Source: Paraburkholderia phytofirmans OLGA172 (GTDB lineage: Bacteria; Pseudomonadota; Gammaproteobacteria; Burkholderiales; Burkholderiaceae). Taken from it: a DNA stretch of 64,000 bases. Below, one piece after another: positions 18,521 through 27,582 of this stretch. Numbering within the stretch: the stretch's first letter is position 1; every line of letters begins with the position of its first letter. The stretch covers positions 3,038,001 through 3,102,000 of the forward strand of contig NZ_CP014579.1 in the NCBI RefSeq assembly GCF_001634365.1, in the 5' to 3' direction. Under the pieces are notes generated by a model. It searched no databases, was not told the DNA's origin, and saw only the letters and a program-made list of their open reading frames with translations. A program made the position numbers and the translations under genes.

Positions 18521-19195
18521 ATGTCACTTCAAGCGAGACTCGACGCATTCAAGGCGGATTTCAAAAGCGGAAAGGCCCCGTACTTTGCGCCGCCGGAAAT
18601 CCATCCTGTCATGGAACGCGCTACGGCCGAGCTCGTGGCGTCTCGCCAGGCTGAACGCGCACTCAAAGCGGGCGACGTAGCGCCGCAATTCACCCTCAAC
18701 GACCCGGAGGGAAAACCCGTGTCGTCTGTTGAGCTGCTGAAGCGCGGGCCGCTCGTCATCAGCTTCTATCGTGGCGTATGGTGCCCGTATTGCAATCTTG
18801 AACTGCTGGCGCTTGAGGAAGCAGTGCCGTCGTTCAAGGCCGAAGGTGCCAACCTGGTCGCCATCTCACCGCAGAATGCCGTGAATAGCCGCAAGTCGGT
18901 CCGCACCAACAAACTGAGCTTTCCGATCCTCAGCGACACGCACAACGATGTTGCGGCAGCGTTCGGCATCCGCTTTGCCCTGCCCGACTATCTCGTTGAT
19001 CTGTACAAGAACCTCAAGAACGACCTGCCGGCGTTCAACGGCGACCACAGCTGGACTCTGCCAATGCCAGCGCGTTACGTGGTCGGGCAAGACGGCACGA
19101 TTCTGTACTCCGAAGTGAATCCGGACTATACCCATCGGCCCGAACCGCTGGACATGTTGCCCGTTCTCCGCCGGAAAATTGCTCCGGCTTTGTAG
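18521..19195 (+). CDS. Peroxiredoxin-like AhpC/TSA protein
   Basis: A 224-aa thioredoxin-fold protein. The start is set by AAGGAG before ATG. Residues 51-60 (GDVAPQFTLN) and 79-94 (VISFYRGVWCPYCNLE) place a redox CxxC at Cys88/Cys91, as in the AhpC/TSA subgroup with GVWCPYC. It should reduce peroxides or act as a disulfide oxidoreductase in the cytoplasm; no signal peptide is present. It is followed after 81 nt by an SDR gene on the same strand, likely co-transcribed. Confidence 0.9.
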   Translation: MSLQARLDAFKADFKSGKAPYFAPPEIHPVMERATAELVASRQAERALKAGDVAPQFTLNDPEGKPVSSVELLKRGPLVISFYRGVWCPYCNLELLALEEAVPSFKAEGANLVAISPQNAVNSRKSVRTNKLSFPILSDTHNDVAAAFGIRFALPDYLVDLYKNLKNDLPAFNGDHSWTLPMPARYVVGQDGTILYSEVNPDYTHRPEPLDMLPVLRRKIAPAL

Positions 19196-19276
19196 ACCGG
19201 ATCTGCTTCGCTCCCGACACTGCAAGGTCGGGAGCGAACGCATGCGGACGATCTGCATCCAAAACATCAAGACACC

Positions 19277-19999
19277 ATGAAATCACGTACTTTTCTAGTA
19301 ACCGGTGCCAGCAAAGGCATCGGCCTGGCCGTCGCACAGCGGCTGAATGCAGATGGGCACCGGGTTGTAGGGCTAGCACGCCAGGGAGACGATGAGGGTT
19401 TCCCAGGAACGCTTGTGTCCGTCGATTTGTCCGACCGCGTAAAAACACAGGCCACGCTCGACAAACTTGTATCGGACTACCAGTTCGATGGCCTGGTCAA
19501 TAACGTTGGGCTGGTGAAACCGCAGAGGCTAGGCGCCATTGACCTCGACGCACTTGACTCCGTCATGTCGCTTAATCTGCATCCTGCTGTCCAGGCCGCG
19601 CAAGCGCTCCTGCCCAATATGCGCACTCAAGGCTGGGGGCGAATCGTCAACATATCGAGCCTCACTGTCCTTGGCATCGTGGAACGTACCGCTTATGCTG
19701 CCGCCAAGTCCGCGCTGGTGAGCTTTTCACGCTCCTGGGCACTTGAGCTTGCGACCACCGGCATCACGGTCAATTCCGTCGCGCCCGGACCGACGGAAAC
19801 CGAACTCTTTAGAGCCAACAACGCGCCGGGAAGCGAAGGCGAACAGCGTTACCTCGCTGCTGTACCGATGAACCGCATTGGCAAGCCAGAAGAGATTGCT
19901 GCGGCCATCGCTTTCCTTCTGTCCGAAGAGGCTGCTTTCATTACAGGTCAAACTCTGTTTGTCGATGGCGGCGCCTCGATCGGCAAGGTTTCCATTTGA
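19277..19999 (+). CDS. Short-chain dehydrogenase/reductase (FabG-like)
   Basis: A 240-aa classical SDR: TGASKGIGLAVAQ (nucleotide-binding TGxxxGIG), NNVG in LVNNVGLVKPQ, catalytic Ser in NISSLT and YAAAK with the Tyr-Lys pair (ERTAYAAAKSALVSF), then the VNSVAPGPTETE loop. It should be an NAD(P)-dependent oxidoreductase. Substrate unknown; neighbours (peroxiredoxin-like protein, old yellow enzyme) suggest a redox/electrophile-stress context. The ribosome site is weak. Confidence 0.9.
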   Translation: MKSRTFLVTGASKGIGLAVAQRLNADGHRVVGLARQGDDEGFPGTLVSVDLSDRVKTQATLDKLVSDYQFDGLVNNVGLVKPQRLGAIDLDALDSVMSLNLHPAVQAAQALLPNMRTQGWGRIVNISSLTVLGIVERTAYAAAKSALVSFSRSWALELATTGITVNSVAPGPTETELFRANNAPGSEGEQRYLAAVPMNRIGKPEEIAAAIAFLLSEEAAFITGQTLFVDGGASIGKVSI

Positions 20000-20130
20000 A
20001 TCGGACTGCGAGCCGCTCTTCGAGTTGTGCAATCGACTTTGAAACGGCCGGCTGCTCTACATCGAGCAGCGGGGAAAGAACCGGATTCAACCACGCATAC
20101 GAACGTTTCCATCGCTGCCAGTCGGTCCAC
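19998..20130 (-). pseudogene. Frameshifted, truncated LysR-type regulator N-terminus
   Basis: Two frames together encode a LysR DNA-binding domain start: GTG (after GAGAGAAGGAA) gives MDRLAAMETFVCVVESGSF, then a shift of frame leads into DVEQPAVSKSIAQLEERLAV. The shift lies in the turn before the recognition helix and the sequence stops at the 3' end of the SDR gene, so wing and effector domain are gone. A LysR gene divergent or adjacent to old yellow enzyme/SDR genes is common, so this is probably their lost regulator. Confidence 0.7.
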
Positions 20131-20195
20131 TTCCTTCTCTCCTTTCTCTCCTGGAACGAATCTACGTGATTCGTGTGTCGCGCGACGAGGCACAC

Positions 20196-21311
20196 TCAGG
20201 CCGTGGCCGCTGCGCGGTGCGTACTGTAGTCAGTGTAGCCTCGTCCATCGCCGCCATAGAATGTTGAACGGTCGTAGGCATTCAGAGGCGCACCCGTACG
20301 CAAACGCTCCGGCAGATCCGGATTGGACACAAACATCCGGCCGAACGCGACCAGATCGGCATCGCCGGTACGCAGGATCTGCTCCGCGCTTTCAGCGGTG
20401 AATCCTCCGGCGGCCACAATAGTGCCGGTGAACAGGCGGCCCAGATCTTTCGACGAGATGGCGGAATCGCTCGCCACCGTGTCCTCGTTGCCGCGAATGC
20501 GTGGCTCGATCACGTGCAGGTAAGCGAGGGTGTAGTTGTTGAGCCGGCTCGCCACATAGCCGAAGGTCGCGTGCGGGTCGCTGTCGGACATGGTCCCATA
20601 AGCGCCGCAGGGCGACAGCCGTGCGGCAACGCGCCCTGCACCCCACACCGACACGACAGCCTCCACAACCTCGAACAGAAAGCGCGCCCGATTCTCAATC
20701 GGACCGCCATAAGCGTCCGTCCGATGGTTCGAGCCATCCAGCAGGAATTGATCGATGAGATAGCCGTTCGCCGCATGCAGTTCGACGCCGTCGAAACCGG
20801 CTTCTTTCGCACGTGCAGCGCCCTGCCGGAACTGCTCAACGATATCCGCGATCTCGCGCGTGTCCAGCGCTCGTGGAACGAGCTGTTCGACTTCGACGAT
20901 ATTGCCTCGCTCGTCGCGGATCGCAGCATGCTCATACGCGCGTATCGCCGACGGCGCGACCGGTGTCTGTCCGTTCGTGTTAGCGGGGTGCGCCTGCCGG
21001 CCGGCGTGCCATAGCTGCAGGAAGATGCGGGCGCCTTTGGCATGCACCGCGTCGGTGACACGCTTCCAGCCGTCGACCTGCGCCTGTGTGTAGATGCCGG
21101 GAGCGTCGACATACGCAATGCCCAGCGGCGAGACCGCGGTCGCGTCAGTGATCAGCAAACCGCCATCGGACGAGCGTTGCGAATAATACTCGACCATCAG
21201 ATCGCCGGGTACATTGCCAGCTTCGGTGCGCATGCGCGTCAGCGGCGCCAGTACGACGCGATGCTTCAGTTCGAAGGGTCCAACGGAGATGGGTGTAAAG
21301 AGCCTGCTCAT
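20196..21311 (-). CDS. nemA: Old yellow enzyme family alkene reductase
   Basis: A 371-aa FMN-dependent (beta/alpha)8 enzyme: [28 protein letters not shown], then [31 protein letters not shown] and [10 protein letters not shown] are standard OYE motifs; the substrate-binding His-Asn pair is in ELHAANGY. It reduces activated C=C bonds (N-ethylmaleimide, nitrate esters, enones) with NAD(P)H. GAGGGA precedes the ATG. It follows the broken LysR relic and points the same way. The symbol is by family, not by proven substrate. Confidence 0.88.
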   Translation of the reverse strand: MSRLFTPISVGPFELKHRVVLAPLTRMRTEAGNVPGDLMVEYYSQRSSDGGLLITDATAVSPLGIAYVDAPGIYTQAQVDGWKRVTDAVHAKGARIFLQLWHAGRQAHPANTNGQTPVAPSAIRAYEHAAIRDERGNIVEVEQLVPRALDTREIADIVEQFRQGAARAKEAGFDGVELHAANGYLIDQFLLDGSNHRTDAYGGPIENRARFLFEVVEAVVSVWGAGRVAARLSPCGAYGTMSDSDPHATFGYVASRLNNYTLAYLHVIEPRIRGNEDTVASDSAISSKDLGRLFTGTIVAAGGFTAESAEQILRTGDADLVAFGRMFVSNPDLPERLRTGAPLNAYDRSTFYGGDGRGYTDYSTHRAAATA

Positions 21312-21584
21312 CGCTTCGTCCCTCGGATATCCGGATTAGGAGAGAGAATGATTGCGCGAGTCGAGGTGACACAGAAGGGAGCATGCGGCAATAGCTGTCA
21401 TTCCCGCCCGGAATACGCCATAGAGACTCAGTCAACCGGGCATTGCGCAAGCGCCGCCGCCCGCCTGTATCATGGCGGGCGGGCGCCCGAAAGTCCACGC
21501 AGCGGTCCGCGCAGATCGCGCACCGCCCGCTGCTGCTACGCGGCACCCACGCATCCATTCACAATGACCCAGAGGAAGACCGCC

Positions 21585-21905
21585 ATGACGGCCGCAACGC
21601 AATTCGATCAAGTTTCCATTCTCAAACGAGCCAACGTCTACTTCGACGGCAAGTGTGTCTCGCATACCGTTCTCTTCGCCGACGGCACACGCAAGACACT
21701 CGGCGTGATCCTGCCCGGCGCGCTCAACTTCGGCACCGACGCGCCGGAACTCATGGAGGTGCAGGCCGGGCAATGCCGCATCCGCCTCGAAAGCAGTGAC
21801 GAGTGGAAGACGTATGGCGCGGGCGAGTCGTTCTCGGTGCCCGGCAAGAGCCGCTTCGATATCGACGTGATCGAAACGCTCGACTACATCTGCAGCTATC
21901 TGTAA
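21585..21905 (+). CDS. ppnP: Pyrimidine/purine nucleoside phosphorylase, cupin fold
   Basis: A 106-aa protein of the PpnP family (formerly UPF0345/DUF1255): [40 protein letters not shown] and [10 protein letters not shown] are the conserved blocks, and length is normal. It phosphorolyses several nucleosides to base and ribose-1-phosphate. AGGAAGA lies upstream of the chosen ATG; in-frame ATGs further upstream are outside the conserved N-terminus. Confidence 0.9.
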   Translation: MTAATQFDQVSILKRANVYFDGKCVSHTVLFADGTRKTLGVILPGALNFGTDAPELMEVQAGQCRIRLESSDEWKTYGAGESFSVPGKSRFDIDVIETLDYICSYL

Positions 21906-21931
21906 AGACGGACGGGCGCCTGGTGCCAGAC

Positions 21932-22636
21932 ATGCTGACCTCCTATTTCTGGAGTGGCGACGCCATCCGCAGCCGACGCGTGAGCGACATCGTGCTATCA
22001 GGCACGATCGACGTGCCTGCGCCCCCCGCACGCCTGCTTGCAGATTGGGACCGGGAGATATCGTCGCACATGGTCCTGGAGCCCGGGGACGTCGAGGTAA
22101 TGCCATTGGCGCGAGCGCGGGCGCGCTGGCCAGACTACACGCGCTGCGTGCAGGCAATGTCCGATTGGACGTGCGCGCTTGGACTGCCCGCAGTGCTTGC
22201 CTCCAGTGACGTCGCCCTCATGGCCTGCCGCGGCGCGAGGTACCACCATGACGCCGAGCAATATGGCAGTGCGGCCTTTTGCAATCTCTTCCTGAGCGAG
22301 GACAAGGGTCTGGACTTGCACTTTCCCTCTACGGGCCATCGCATTCCTCTGACCCGGGGAACGGCTGTGATATTCGATACTGGCCAGCCTCATGGCGTCA
22401 TTCGGCGCAGCAGCAGCGGTTTCAATGTGGCCGACTTCGCGCCGGACCAGGATTGCGTCCAGATGTTCCTGACCTGGGAGCTTCCCATCGAAGATGCGCA
22501 GGTTGGGCAAGCACTTCAGGTTGTCTTCGACATCGCCCCTTCGACCGCGTTGCAACTGGATGCAGAGCAAGTCCGGCTGAACGACGAACCGGTCATTGTG
22601 TGCCCGGATTCCGGTCGTTGGTGCCGCGCTGACTAA
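21932..22636 (+). CDS. Hypothetical protein, possible 2-oxoglutarate/Fe(II) oxygenase
   Basis: A 234-aa protein with no clear ribosome site, so the start is uncertain. The central region has RYHHDAEQYGSAAFCNLFLS and, about 60 residues later, VIFDTGQPHGVIRR: a His-x-Asp followed by a distal His and Arg in the spacing used by double-stranded beta-helix Fe(II)/2-oxoglutarate oxygenases (prolyl hydroxylase-like). That assignment is inference from the motif only. It directly follows ppnP (26 nt). Confidence 0.5.
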   Translation: MLTSYFWSGDAIRSRRVSDIVLSGTIDVPAPPARLLADWDREISSHMVLEPGDVEVMPLARARARWPDYTRCVQAMSDWTCALGLPAVLASSDVALMACRGARYHHDAEQYGSAAFCNLFLSEDKGLDLHFPSTGHRIPLTRGTAVIFDTGQPHGVIRRSSSGFNVADFAPDQDCVQMFLTWELPIEDAQVGQALQVVFDIAPSTALQLDAEQVRLNDEPVIVCPDSGRWCRAD

Positions 22637-22684
22637 ACGTCAGGGCCGTGCCGCGGTGTTGCGCTGACCCGCGTCACGCTAGCG

Positions 22685-22720
22685 ACTGCACCCCAACCGC
22701 TTGGACGAGTGCCCAACCCC
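22685..22720. repeat. Possible insertion-sequence end relic
   Basis: TGCACCCCAACCGCTTGGAC here resembles the terminal sequence TGCACCCCAAAAGTTGGAC next to the IS3-like orfA fragment at 33.55 kb. Only about 35 nt are recognisable and no transposase accompanies it. Confidence 0.3.
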
Positions 22721-22848
22721 AGAATGTGCGTTTCGAGATTTTCTGACCGGGGTTCGCTCTTCAAAAGCAAGCGGCGTGGCACCATGCTCGCCACGCCGCT
22801 TGCACCACCGCGAAGAACCCGTTCAACGTCGGCTGACCATGCGCCTGA

Positions 22849-24084
22849 TCAAAGCGCGTCGAAATCCCCGCGCAGGCTGCGCCGGCTCAGCAAGATCTGC
22901 CGCTCGCGAAGCTTCTGGATCAACGCCGGATCAACCCCACGTTCGGCGAGCAGCTCAACGTTATGCTCGCCCTGGAAGGCCGGAATACCGGGCTTCGGCA
23001 GCGTCGCGCCGCTGAATCGCCACGGCGACCCGGGCATGCGCAACGTACCGCCGCTGCGATCATCCACTTCCACGATCGCCCCCCAGTCGGCCGCCCATTC
23101 CGAATCGGCAAGCTCGTTGGTGGTACGCACCACGCCGATCGCGAGACCCTGTTCACTCACCTGCGCCTGCAATTCCTCGAGATCCGTAAACGTCAGGATC
23201 CAGGCGCGCACCTCCGCGAGAAGCGCATCGAGGTTCTGCCGACGAAGATGCGCGGAGGCAAAGCGCGGGTCAAGCAGAAGGTCCGTGCGACGCATCATCG
23301 AACAGAATCGCACGAACATCGGCGAATAGATCGGGCTCGCCGCAATCGTCACATGGCGGCCATCAGGCATGCGGAAAATGTGAGACTCGGCCGCGCTCAG
23401 CGCAGGCGGTTCGCCATTGGTGTCCACGCCCGACAGTTGCGCACCTGCCCGCTCGTTGACGGACAGCATGGTCGCCGCCATCGAAACGTCCACGTGCTGA
23501 CCTTCGCCCGTGCGGTTGCGATGCTGAAGAGCCGCGAGAACGGCAATCACGCCGTGGAGCCCGGTATAGACGTCGGCATGGCTGCAGGCGTCGTTCCTCA
23601 ATGCATTCGGGTCGAATTCAAAATGGTCGCGCAGAATGTCGGTCAGGCCCGTCTCCGCCTGCACGGTGGGCGCAAATGCCGGACGATTGCGCCACGGACC
23701 GGTCTGCCCATAGCCGCTCATCGAGACATACACTACCGAAGGATTGAATTCACGAACCTGCTCATATCCCAAACCAAAGCGGGCGAGCGTCCCCGGCCGG
23801 AAATTCTCGACGATAACGTCGGCGTCGCGGCAAAGATCCGCCACGATTTCGCGAGCCTCCGGCCAGTTCAGATCGAGACTCAGATTGCGCTTTCCCGCGT
23901 TCTGCTGCGCGTAGTACACGGACATGGTGCCGATATGCGGCACGCCACCGCGACCGGTATCGCCGCCCGGCGGCTCGATCTTGACGACGTCGGCGCCGAG
24001 ATCGCGCAGCGCCTTCGTGCAATGCGGACCGGCCAACACACGCGTGAAGTCGATCACCTTCAGTCCGTCGAGTGGAGCGCTCAT
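22849..24084 (-). CDS. Class III (family III) CoA-transferase
   Basis: A 411-aa protein of the CaiB/Frc family: LDGLKVIDFTRVLAGPHCTK at the N-terminus, LGADVVKIEPPGGDTGR, then NLSLDLN and VENFRPGTLARFGLGYE. The predicted catalytic Asp lies in the conserved region after the YGQTGPW motif. It would activate a carboxylic acid by moving CoA from a donor such as succinyl-CoA. Start ATG has GAGGGGAAT upstream. The ATG lies 2 nt after the stop of the preceding crotonase gene, so the pair is translationally coupled and probably acts on one substrate. Confidence 0.9.
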   Translation of the reverse strand: MSAPLDGLKVIDFTRVLAGPHCTKALRDLGADVVKIEPPGGDTGRGGVPHIGTMSVYYAQQNAGKRNLSLDLNWPEAREIVADLCRDADVIVENFRPGTLARFGLGYEQVREFNPSVVYVSMSGYGQTGPWRNRPAFAPTVQAETGLTDILRDHFEFDPNALRNDACSHADVYTGLHGVIAVLAALQHRNRTGEGQHVDVSMAATMLSVNERAGAQLSGVDTNGEPPALSAAESHIFRMPDGRHVTIAASPIYSPMFVRFCSMMRRTDLLLDPRFASAHLRRQNLDALLAEVRAWILTFTDLEELQAQVSEQGLAIGVVRTTNELADSEWAADWGAIVEVDDRSGGTLRMPGSPWRFSGATLPKPGIPAFQGEHNVELLAERGVDPALIQKLRERQILLSRRSLRGDFDAL

Positions 24085-24086
24085 GT

Positions 24087-24851
24087 TCAATTCCCCTCGA
24101 AAAGAGCCGAACCGGGACCGCTCTTCGCGAACGCCTCTAGGCCACGTTTCTGGTCCGCGCTCGCCCACATCATGTTGTTCATTTCGGTTTGCTGAGCGTC
24201 TGCGCCAGCGATGCCTTGCCTCGCGGACAGGTTCGCCAGGTTCTTGATGCCCTTGAATGCGACCGTCGGACCCGCCGCCAGCTGCCGTGCCCACGACATC
24301 GACACGGTCGGCAGTTCGGCTTCGGCAGTCACGAGGTTGATGACACCCCAGCGCTCCAGCGCCACCGGATTATGGCGTCGACCGAACATAGCGATTTCCT
24401 TCGCACGCGCCGGGCCGGCCCGTTGAACGAGGCGTTGCGTCCCGCCCAGCAGCGGAATCAGGCCGAGCGACGCTTCTGCCTGCCCAAAAAACGCCGTATC
24501 GGCCGCGACGATCATGTCGCAAGTCAGTGCCAATTCGAATCCGCCACCGAGTGCGCCCCCGTGAACGGCCGCGATCGTCGGCACGGGCACGTTCTCGAGC
24601 GCGCCAAGCAAGGCATCCAGCCCGGCCTGATCACGACGCCGGCGTCCACCGGTAAAGCCCGCGGTGTCCGCACCGGCACAGAAATGCCGCATCGCGCTGC
24701 GCAGGAGAATCGAACGGCAACCCTGGTCGACCGCTTTTTTATAGCAGTCGAGGAGATCACCCAAAAACGTATCCTCAATGAGGTTGTGGGGCGGCTTCGA
24801 CATTGTGACGACGCCAACTGCGCCGTCTTTTTCAAATACGACAGTGCTCAT
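24087..24851 (-). CDS. Enoyl-CoA hydratase/isomerase family protein
   Basis: A 254-aa crotonase-fold protein: FCAGADTAGF (oxyanion-hole NH), HGGALGGGFELALTCDMIVA with the Glu of the first catalytic position, and FGQAEASLGLIPLLGGTQRL for the second. Start ATG is preceded by AGGA; a TTG 48 nt upstream has no support. First gene of a two-gene operon with the CoA-transferase. A TAACnnnGTTA-like palindrome lies about 160 nt upstream. It probably hydrates or cleaves the CoA ester made by its partner. Confidence 0.9.
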   Translation of the reverse strand: MSTVVFEKDGAVGVVTMSKPPHNLIEDTFLGDLLDCYKKAVDQGCRSILLRSAMRHFCAGADTAGFTGGRRRRDQAGLDALLGALENVPVPTIAAVHGGALGGGFELALTCDMIVAADTAFFGQAEASLGLIPLLGGTQRLVQRAGPARAKEIAMFGRRHNPVALERWGVINLVTAEAELPTVSMSWARQLAAGPTVAFKGIKNLANLSARQGIAGADAQQTEMNNMMWASADQKRGLEAFAKSGPGSALFEGN

Positions 24852-25010
24852 TTCATGTCCTAAATCATGGCCTGACGGAGTGTCAGGCAAATTGGTCAAA
24901 ACGATCGTTCAATAAATAGACGACGACATCCACTACACATCTTCCGCGTTGCATTCGAGGTTTCTCGACATACACTCGCCACATAAAAAAATATTTCGTT
25001 CAACCAATGA

Positions 25011-25021
25011 CAACAGTGTTA
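25011..25021. promoter_or_regulatory. Candidate TetR operator (site 1)
   Basis: CAACAGTGTTA differs from the palindrome TAACAGTGTTA at 29.1 kb by one base. It lies between the porin and the enoyl-CoA hydratase/CoA-transferase operon, upstream of the latter. Assigned by similarity to three other sites in the cluster. Confidence 0.55.
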
Positions 25022-25084
25022 ACGTTAAAGCAAATCAGGGTATTCCCAAGCCCTCGAAACACACAATCGATCGATAACGCGCCG

Positions 25085-26179
25085 TCAGAACAAGTGCCTG
25101 ATCCCGATTGTCGCGCCCGTCGACGATCCAGTCGGCTCGTATAGTGCGCCGTTCACGGATAGACCGGTGTGAAGCCGCCCATGGTTGTTCACCATCGCCA
25201 GTTCACCGTAGACCATCGTACGCGCGGAGAGCGAATAGGTAACGCCCGCCGCGGCAAGCAATGAGTGATTCGTGCCGGCATTACCGTCGTGAATCCACCA
25301 GACGCCACCGTCGGCTGCAAATGCAGGCGTGAACGTGTAACGGAACCCGCCCATATACACTTGCTCATCGAAGGAACTCGCTACTTTGTAGTTCGTGTAC
25401 GAGAGATTGAATATGGCGTTACCCCAGTTCGACACCGCTCCGATCGTTCGACCTGTAAAGGCAACTGTCGTCGGGATAGGCGTGCTTGCCGCGGAACCCC
25501 CGCTGTTGCCACTGAAAAGCGCCGCATCGACAACCAGATGCGGCATCGTGTAGGTCAGGCGAGCAGAGTATTGACGACCGGCTTGGAAATTACCCGCCTG
25601 ACCACCCAGCGCGATCATGCCACTCCCTTCAAACCCGGCAATCTTCGGCGACGTGTACGAAATGGCATTGGGCGTAAAGAGCCCGGTAGTGAATACGCTC
25701 CCGATATAGATTACAGCACCACTGCCGAAAAAAGACGCGCCGCGGGGTTCCGTATTCAACAGGGACAGTGCAAACGGAGAGTATTGCTCACCCATTTTCA
25801 CGGTGCCATACGGACCGGTAAGGCCCACATACGCCATACGACCAAAAAAATTCCCGTTGGAGTTTCCAAGCGCACCATTGGAAGTACTAAAGCCACTTTC
25901 CAGAGCAAAGATTGCCGCAGTTCCCCCGCCAAGATCCTCTCTGCCCTTGAGGCCGAATCGGGATGACGAGTAGTCGCTGTCCGTGAGCGAGAACACGTGC
26001 CCCCCGGATGCCCGGGTCCTCGGATTGAACGTGTGATTCGTATAGAAAAGGCTGGTGTCCAGAATCCCGTATAACGTAACACTGCTTTGCGCCCTTACCG
26101 CGCCAGGGAGAACGGAAAGGACCGCGGCAACGGTGCACGCTTGAAAAATCGGAAGACGTCTATTTCGTTGAGTAATCAC
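25085..26179 (-). CDS. Gram-negative general porin (OmpC-like, Burkholderiales type)
   Basis: A 364-aa outer-membrane beta-barrel. GTG start with GGAG 11 nt upstream; residues 1-30 form a signal peptide ending AVRAQSSVTLYG, where QSSVTLYGILDTSL is the typical first strand. Middle blocks (SRFGLKGREDLGGGTAAIFALE and GRMAYVGLTGPYGTVKMGEQ, each split by loops) and a C-terminal IGIRHLF ending in Phe are diagnostic. It sits inside the catabolic cluster, so it may be a substrate-specific entry channel for it; that is inference. Confidence 0.93.
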   Translation of the reverse strand: MITQRNRRLPIFQACTVAAVLSVLPGAVRAQSSVTLYGILDTSLFYTNHTFNPRTRASGGHVFSLTDSDYSSSRFGLKGREDLGGGTAAIFALESGFSTSNGALGNSNGNFFGRMAYVGLTGPYGTVKMGEQYSPFALSLLNTEPRGASFFGSGAVIYIGSVFTTGLFTPNAISYTSPKIAGFEGSGMIALGGQAGNFQAGRQYSARLTYTMPHLVVDAALFSGNSGGSAASTPIPTTVAFTGRTIGAVSNWGNAIFNLSYTNYKVASSFDEQVYMGGFRYTFTPAFAADGGVWWIHDGNAGTNHSLLAAAGVTYSLSARTMVYGELAMVNNHGRLHTGLSVNGALYEPTGSSTGATIGIRHLF

Positions 26180-26411
26180 GGCTGAAGCATCTCCAAATTA
26201 ATAAGTTATCTTATTTTCGTTTGTTATTACCTTCGCCTACTTCGAACCACTCGACCACTTGAGACACCACATATCTCGATTGACGAGAACCTCCGCTGAT
26301 ATTTGCACCACATTCCCCGCAAATCCGGCGCGGCATCGCCGTGTATCGACGAGCCCGGGAATTGTCCGCAAATCACGTGGCCCGGGCACTCGAGCTCAAT
26401 ACATGCCGATC

Positions 26412-27188
26412 CTACGATTGAGCAATTTTGGTGAAATCAGGCTTGCGTTTTTGCGCGAATGCGTCAAACGCTTCCTTTGCCTCGGCGCTTTTGAGTCGCT
26501 CCTCAAAAGTGGTGTCTTCGCGATCCATCTGGGCTAGCAATCGTCCCGCGTCCCGCATCAGCCGCTTCGTGGCCGTCAGCGATCCGCTGGGCTTGGACGC
26601 CATCTTGTCGGCAACGCGGCGCGCCTCGGCACGCAGCTGTTCGGCGGGAACGACCTTGTTCGCGATGCCCCATGCAACGGCCGTTTCGGCGGGAAGTGGA
26701 TCGCCGAGCGCAAACATTTCGAATGCCCGGGCATAACCAATTCGCAACGGAAGCAGATAGCTCGACGCAGCTTCCGGAACCAGACCCAGGTTCACAAAGG
26801 GCGTAATCAATTGTGCTTCTTTGGACATCAGCACGTAGTCGCAATGGAGCAGCATCGTCGTGCCGACTCCCACTGCCTTGCCTTGGACCGCGGCGATGAT
26901 CGGTACCGTTGCATTGGCCAGGACGCGCAGCAGGCGGGTGGCGTGATGTTCTTCCGGATGACGGCCCGCCGCCTTGGCAGCGAAGTCCGAAATATCGTTG
27001 CCCGCCGTAAAAGCGTCTCCATCGGCCTGAATCAACAGCGCTCGAACCTCGGCATCGACATCCGCCCTGACGATGGCATCCGAGAGCGCGCCATACATGT
27101 CGTTGGTGAGAGCATTTTTCTTCTCCGGTCGAGAAATGGTAGCGACCAGCACATCGTTCGACAGTTCTACTTTGACTCCGGATGTCAT
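26412..27188 (-). CDS. Enoyl-CoA hydratase/isomerase family protein
   Basis: A 258-aa crotonase-fold protein: ISRPEKKNALTNDMYGALSD, then FTAGNDISDFA (oxyanion hole) and AVQGKAVGVGTTMLLHCDYV. The usual GGGxEL catalytic Glu position is GVGTTM here, and ITPFVNLGLVPEAASSYLL follows, which is the pattern of Delta3,Delta2-enoyl-CoA isomerase/PaaG-like members with a single catalytic acid. Start ATG with AGAGG upstream. It is separated by 394 nt from the nitronate monooxygenase gene and by 232 nt from the porin, all on the minus strand. Confidence 0.88.
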   Translation of the reverse strand: MTSGVKVELSNDVLVATISRPEKKNALTNDMYGALSDAIVRADVDAEVRALLIQADGDAFTAGNDISDFAAKAAGRHPEEHHATRLLRVLANATVPIIAAVQGKAVGVGTTMLLHCDYVLMSKEAQLITPFVNLGLVPEAASSYLLPLRIGYARAFEMFALGDPLPAETAVAWGIANKVVPAEQLRAEARRVADKMASKPSGSLTATKRLMRDAGRLLAQMDREDTTFEERLKSAEAKEAFDAFAQKRKPDFTKIAQS

Positions 27189-27582
27189 TGCTTTGCCTCT
27201 TGTAAAATTCGATTGCGTGATTGGGTAATACGTTCTCGACCACCGCAGCGCTTGAGCATCCTCGCGCGAATTAGCGTTCGACATAGTTAGATAAGCGAAC
27301 GCACGCGCGCATGCCCGTTCCTGACGGCAGGATCGGCCGACTCCCAGCGATTGATCAGTGGTCTCCTCCGCAACCTGCGTGGCTAAAGCAGAAAGATGGC
27401 GATAACCGCGGCGGTGGAGCGCGCATTCGATGGATAACGGGAGCGACTCAAATGACTTTCCGTTTATTCATCGGCGAATGACCAGCCGCGGTCGACGTCA
27501 CATTTCCACCTGCTCAGCTATCGCATGTTCCGGTTATTTGTTTAAATAAAGATAGCCAACTTTCTTATCCATTCTCTCAGGT
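27189..27582. other. Intergenic region, promoter expected
   Basis: 394 nt between two minus-strand catabolic genes. No TAACnnnGTTA operator was found here, unlike the neighbouring intergenic regions. An AT-rich patch lies at 27.53-27.56 kb. No gene recognised. Confidence 0.45.

Noticed and set aside
24087..24899. Longer start for the enoyl-CoA hydratase at a TTG
   Set aside because: No ribosome site and the extra residues lack family similarity; the ATG at 24851 is preceded by AGGA.
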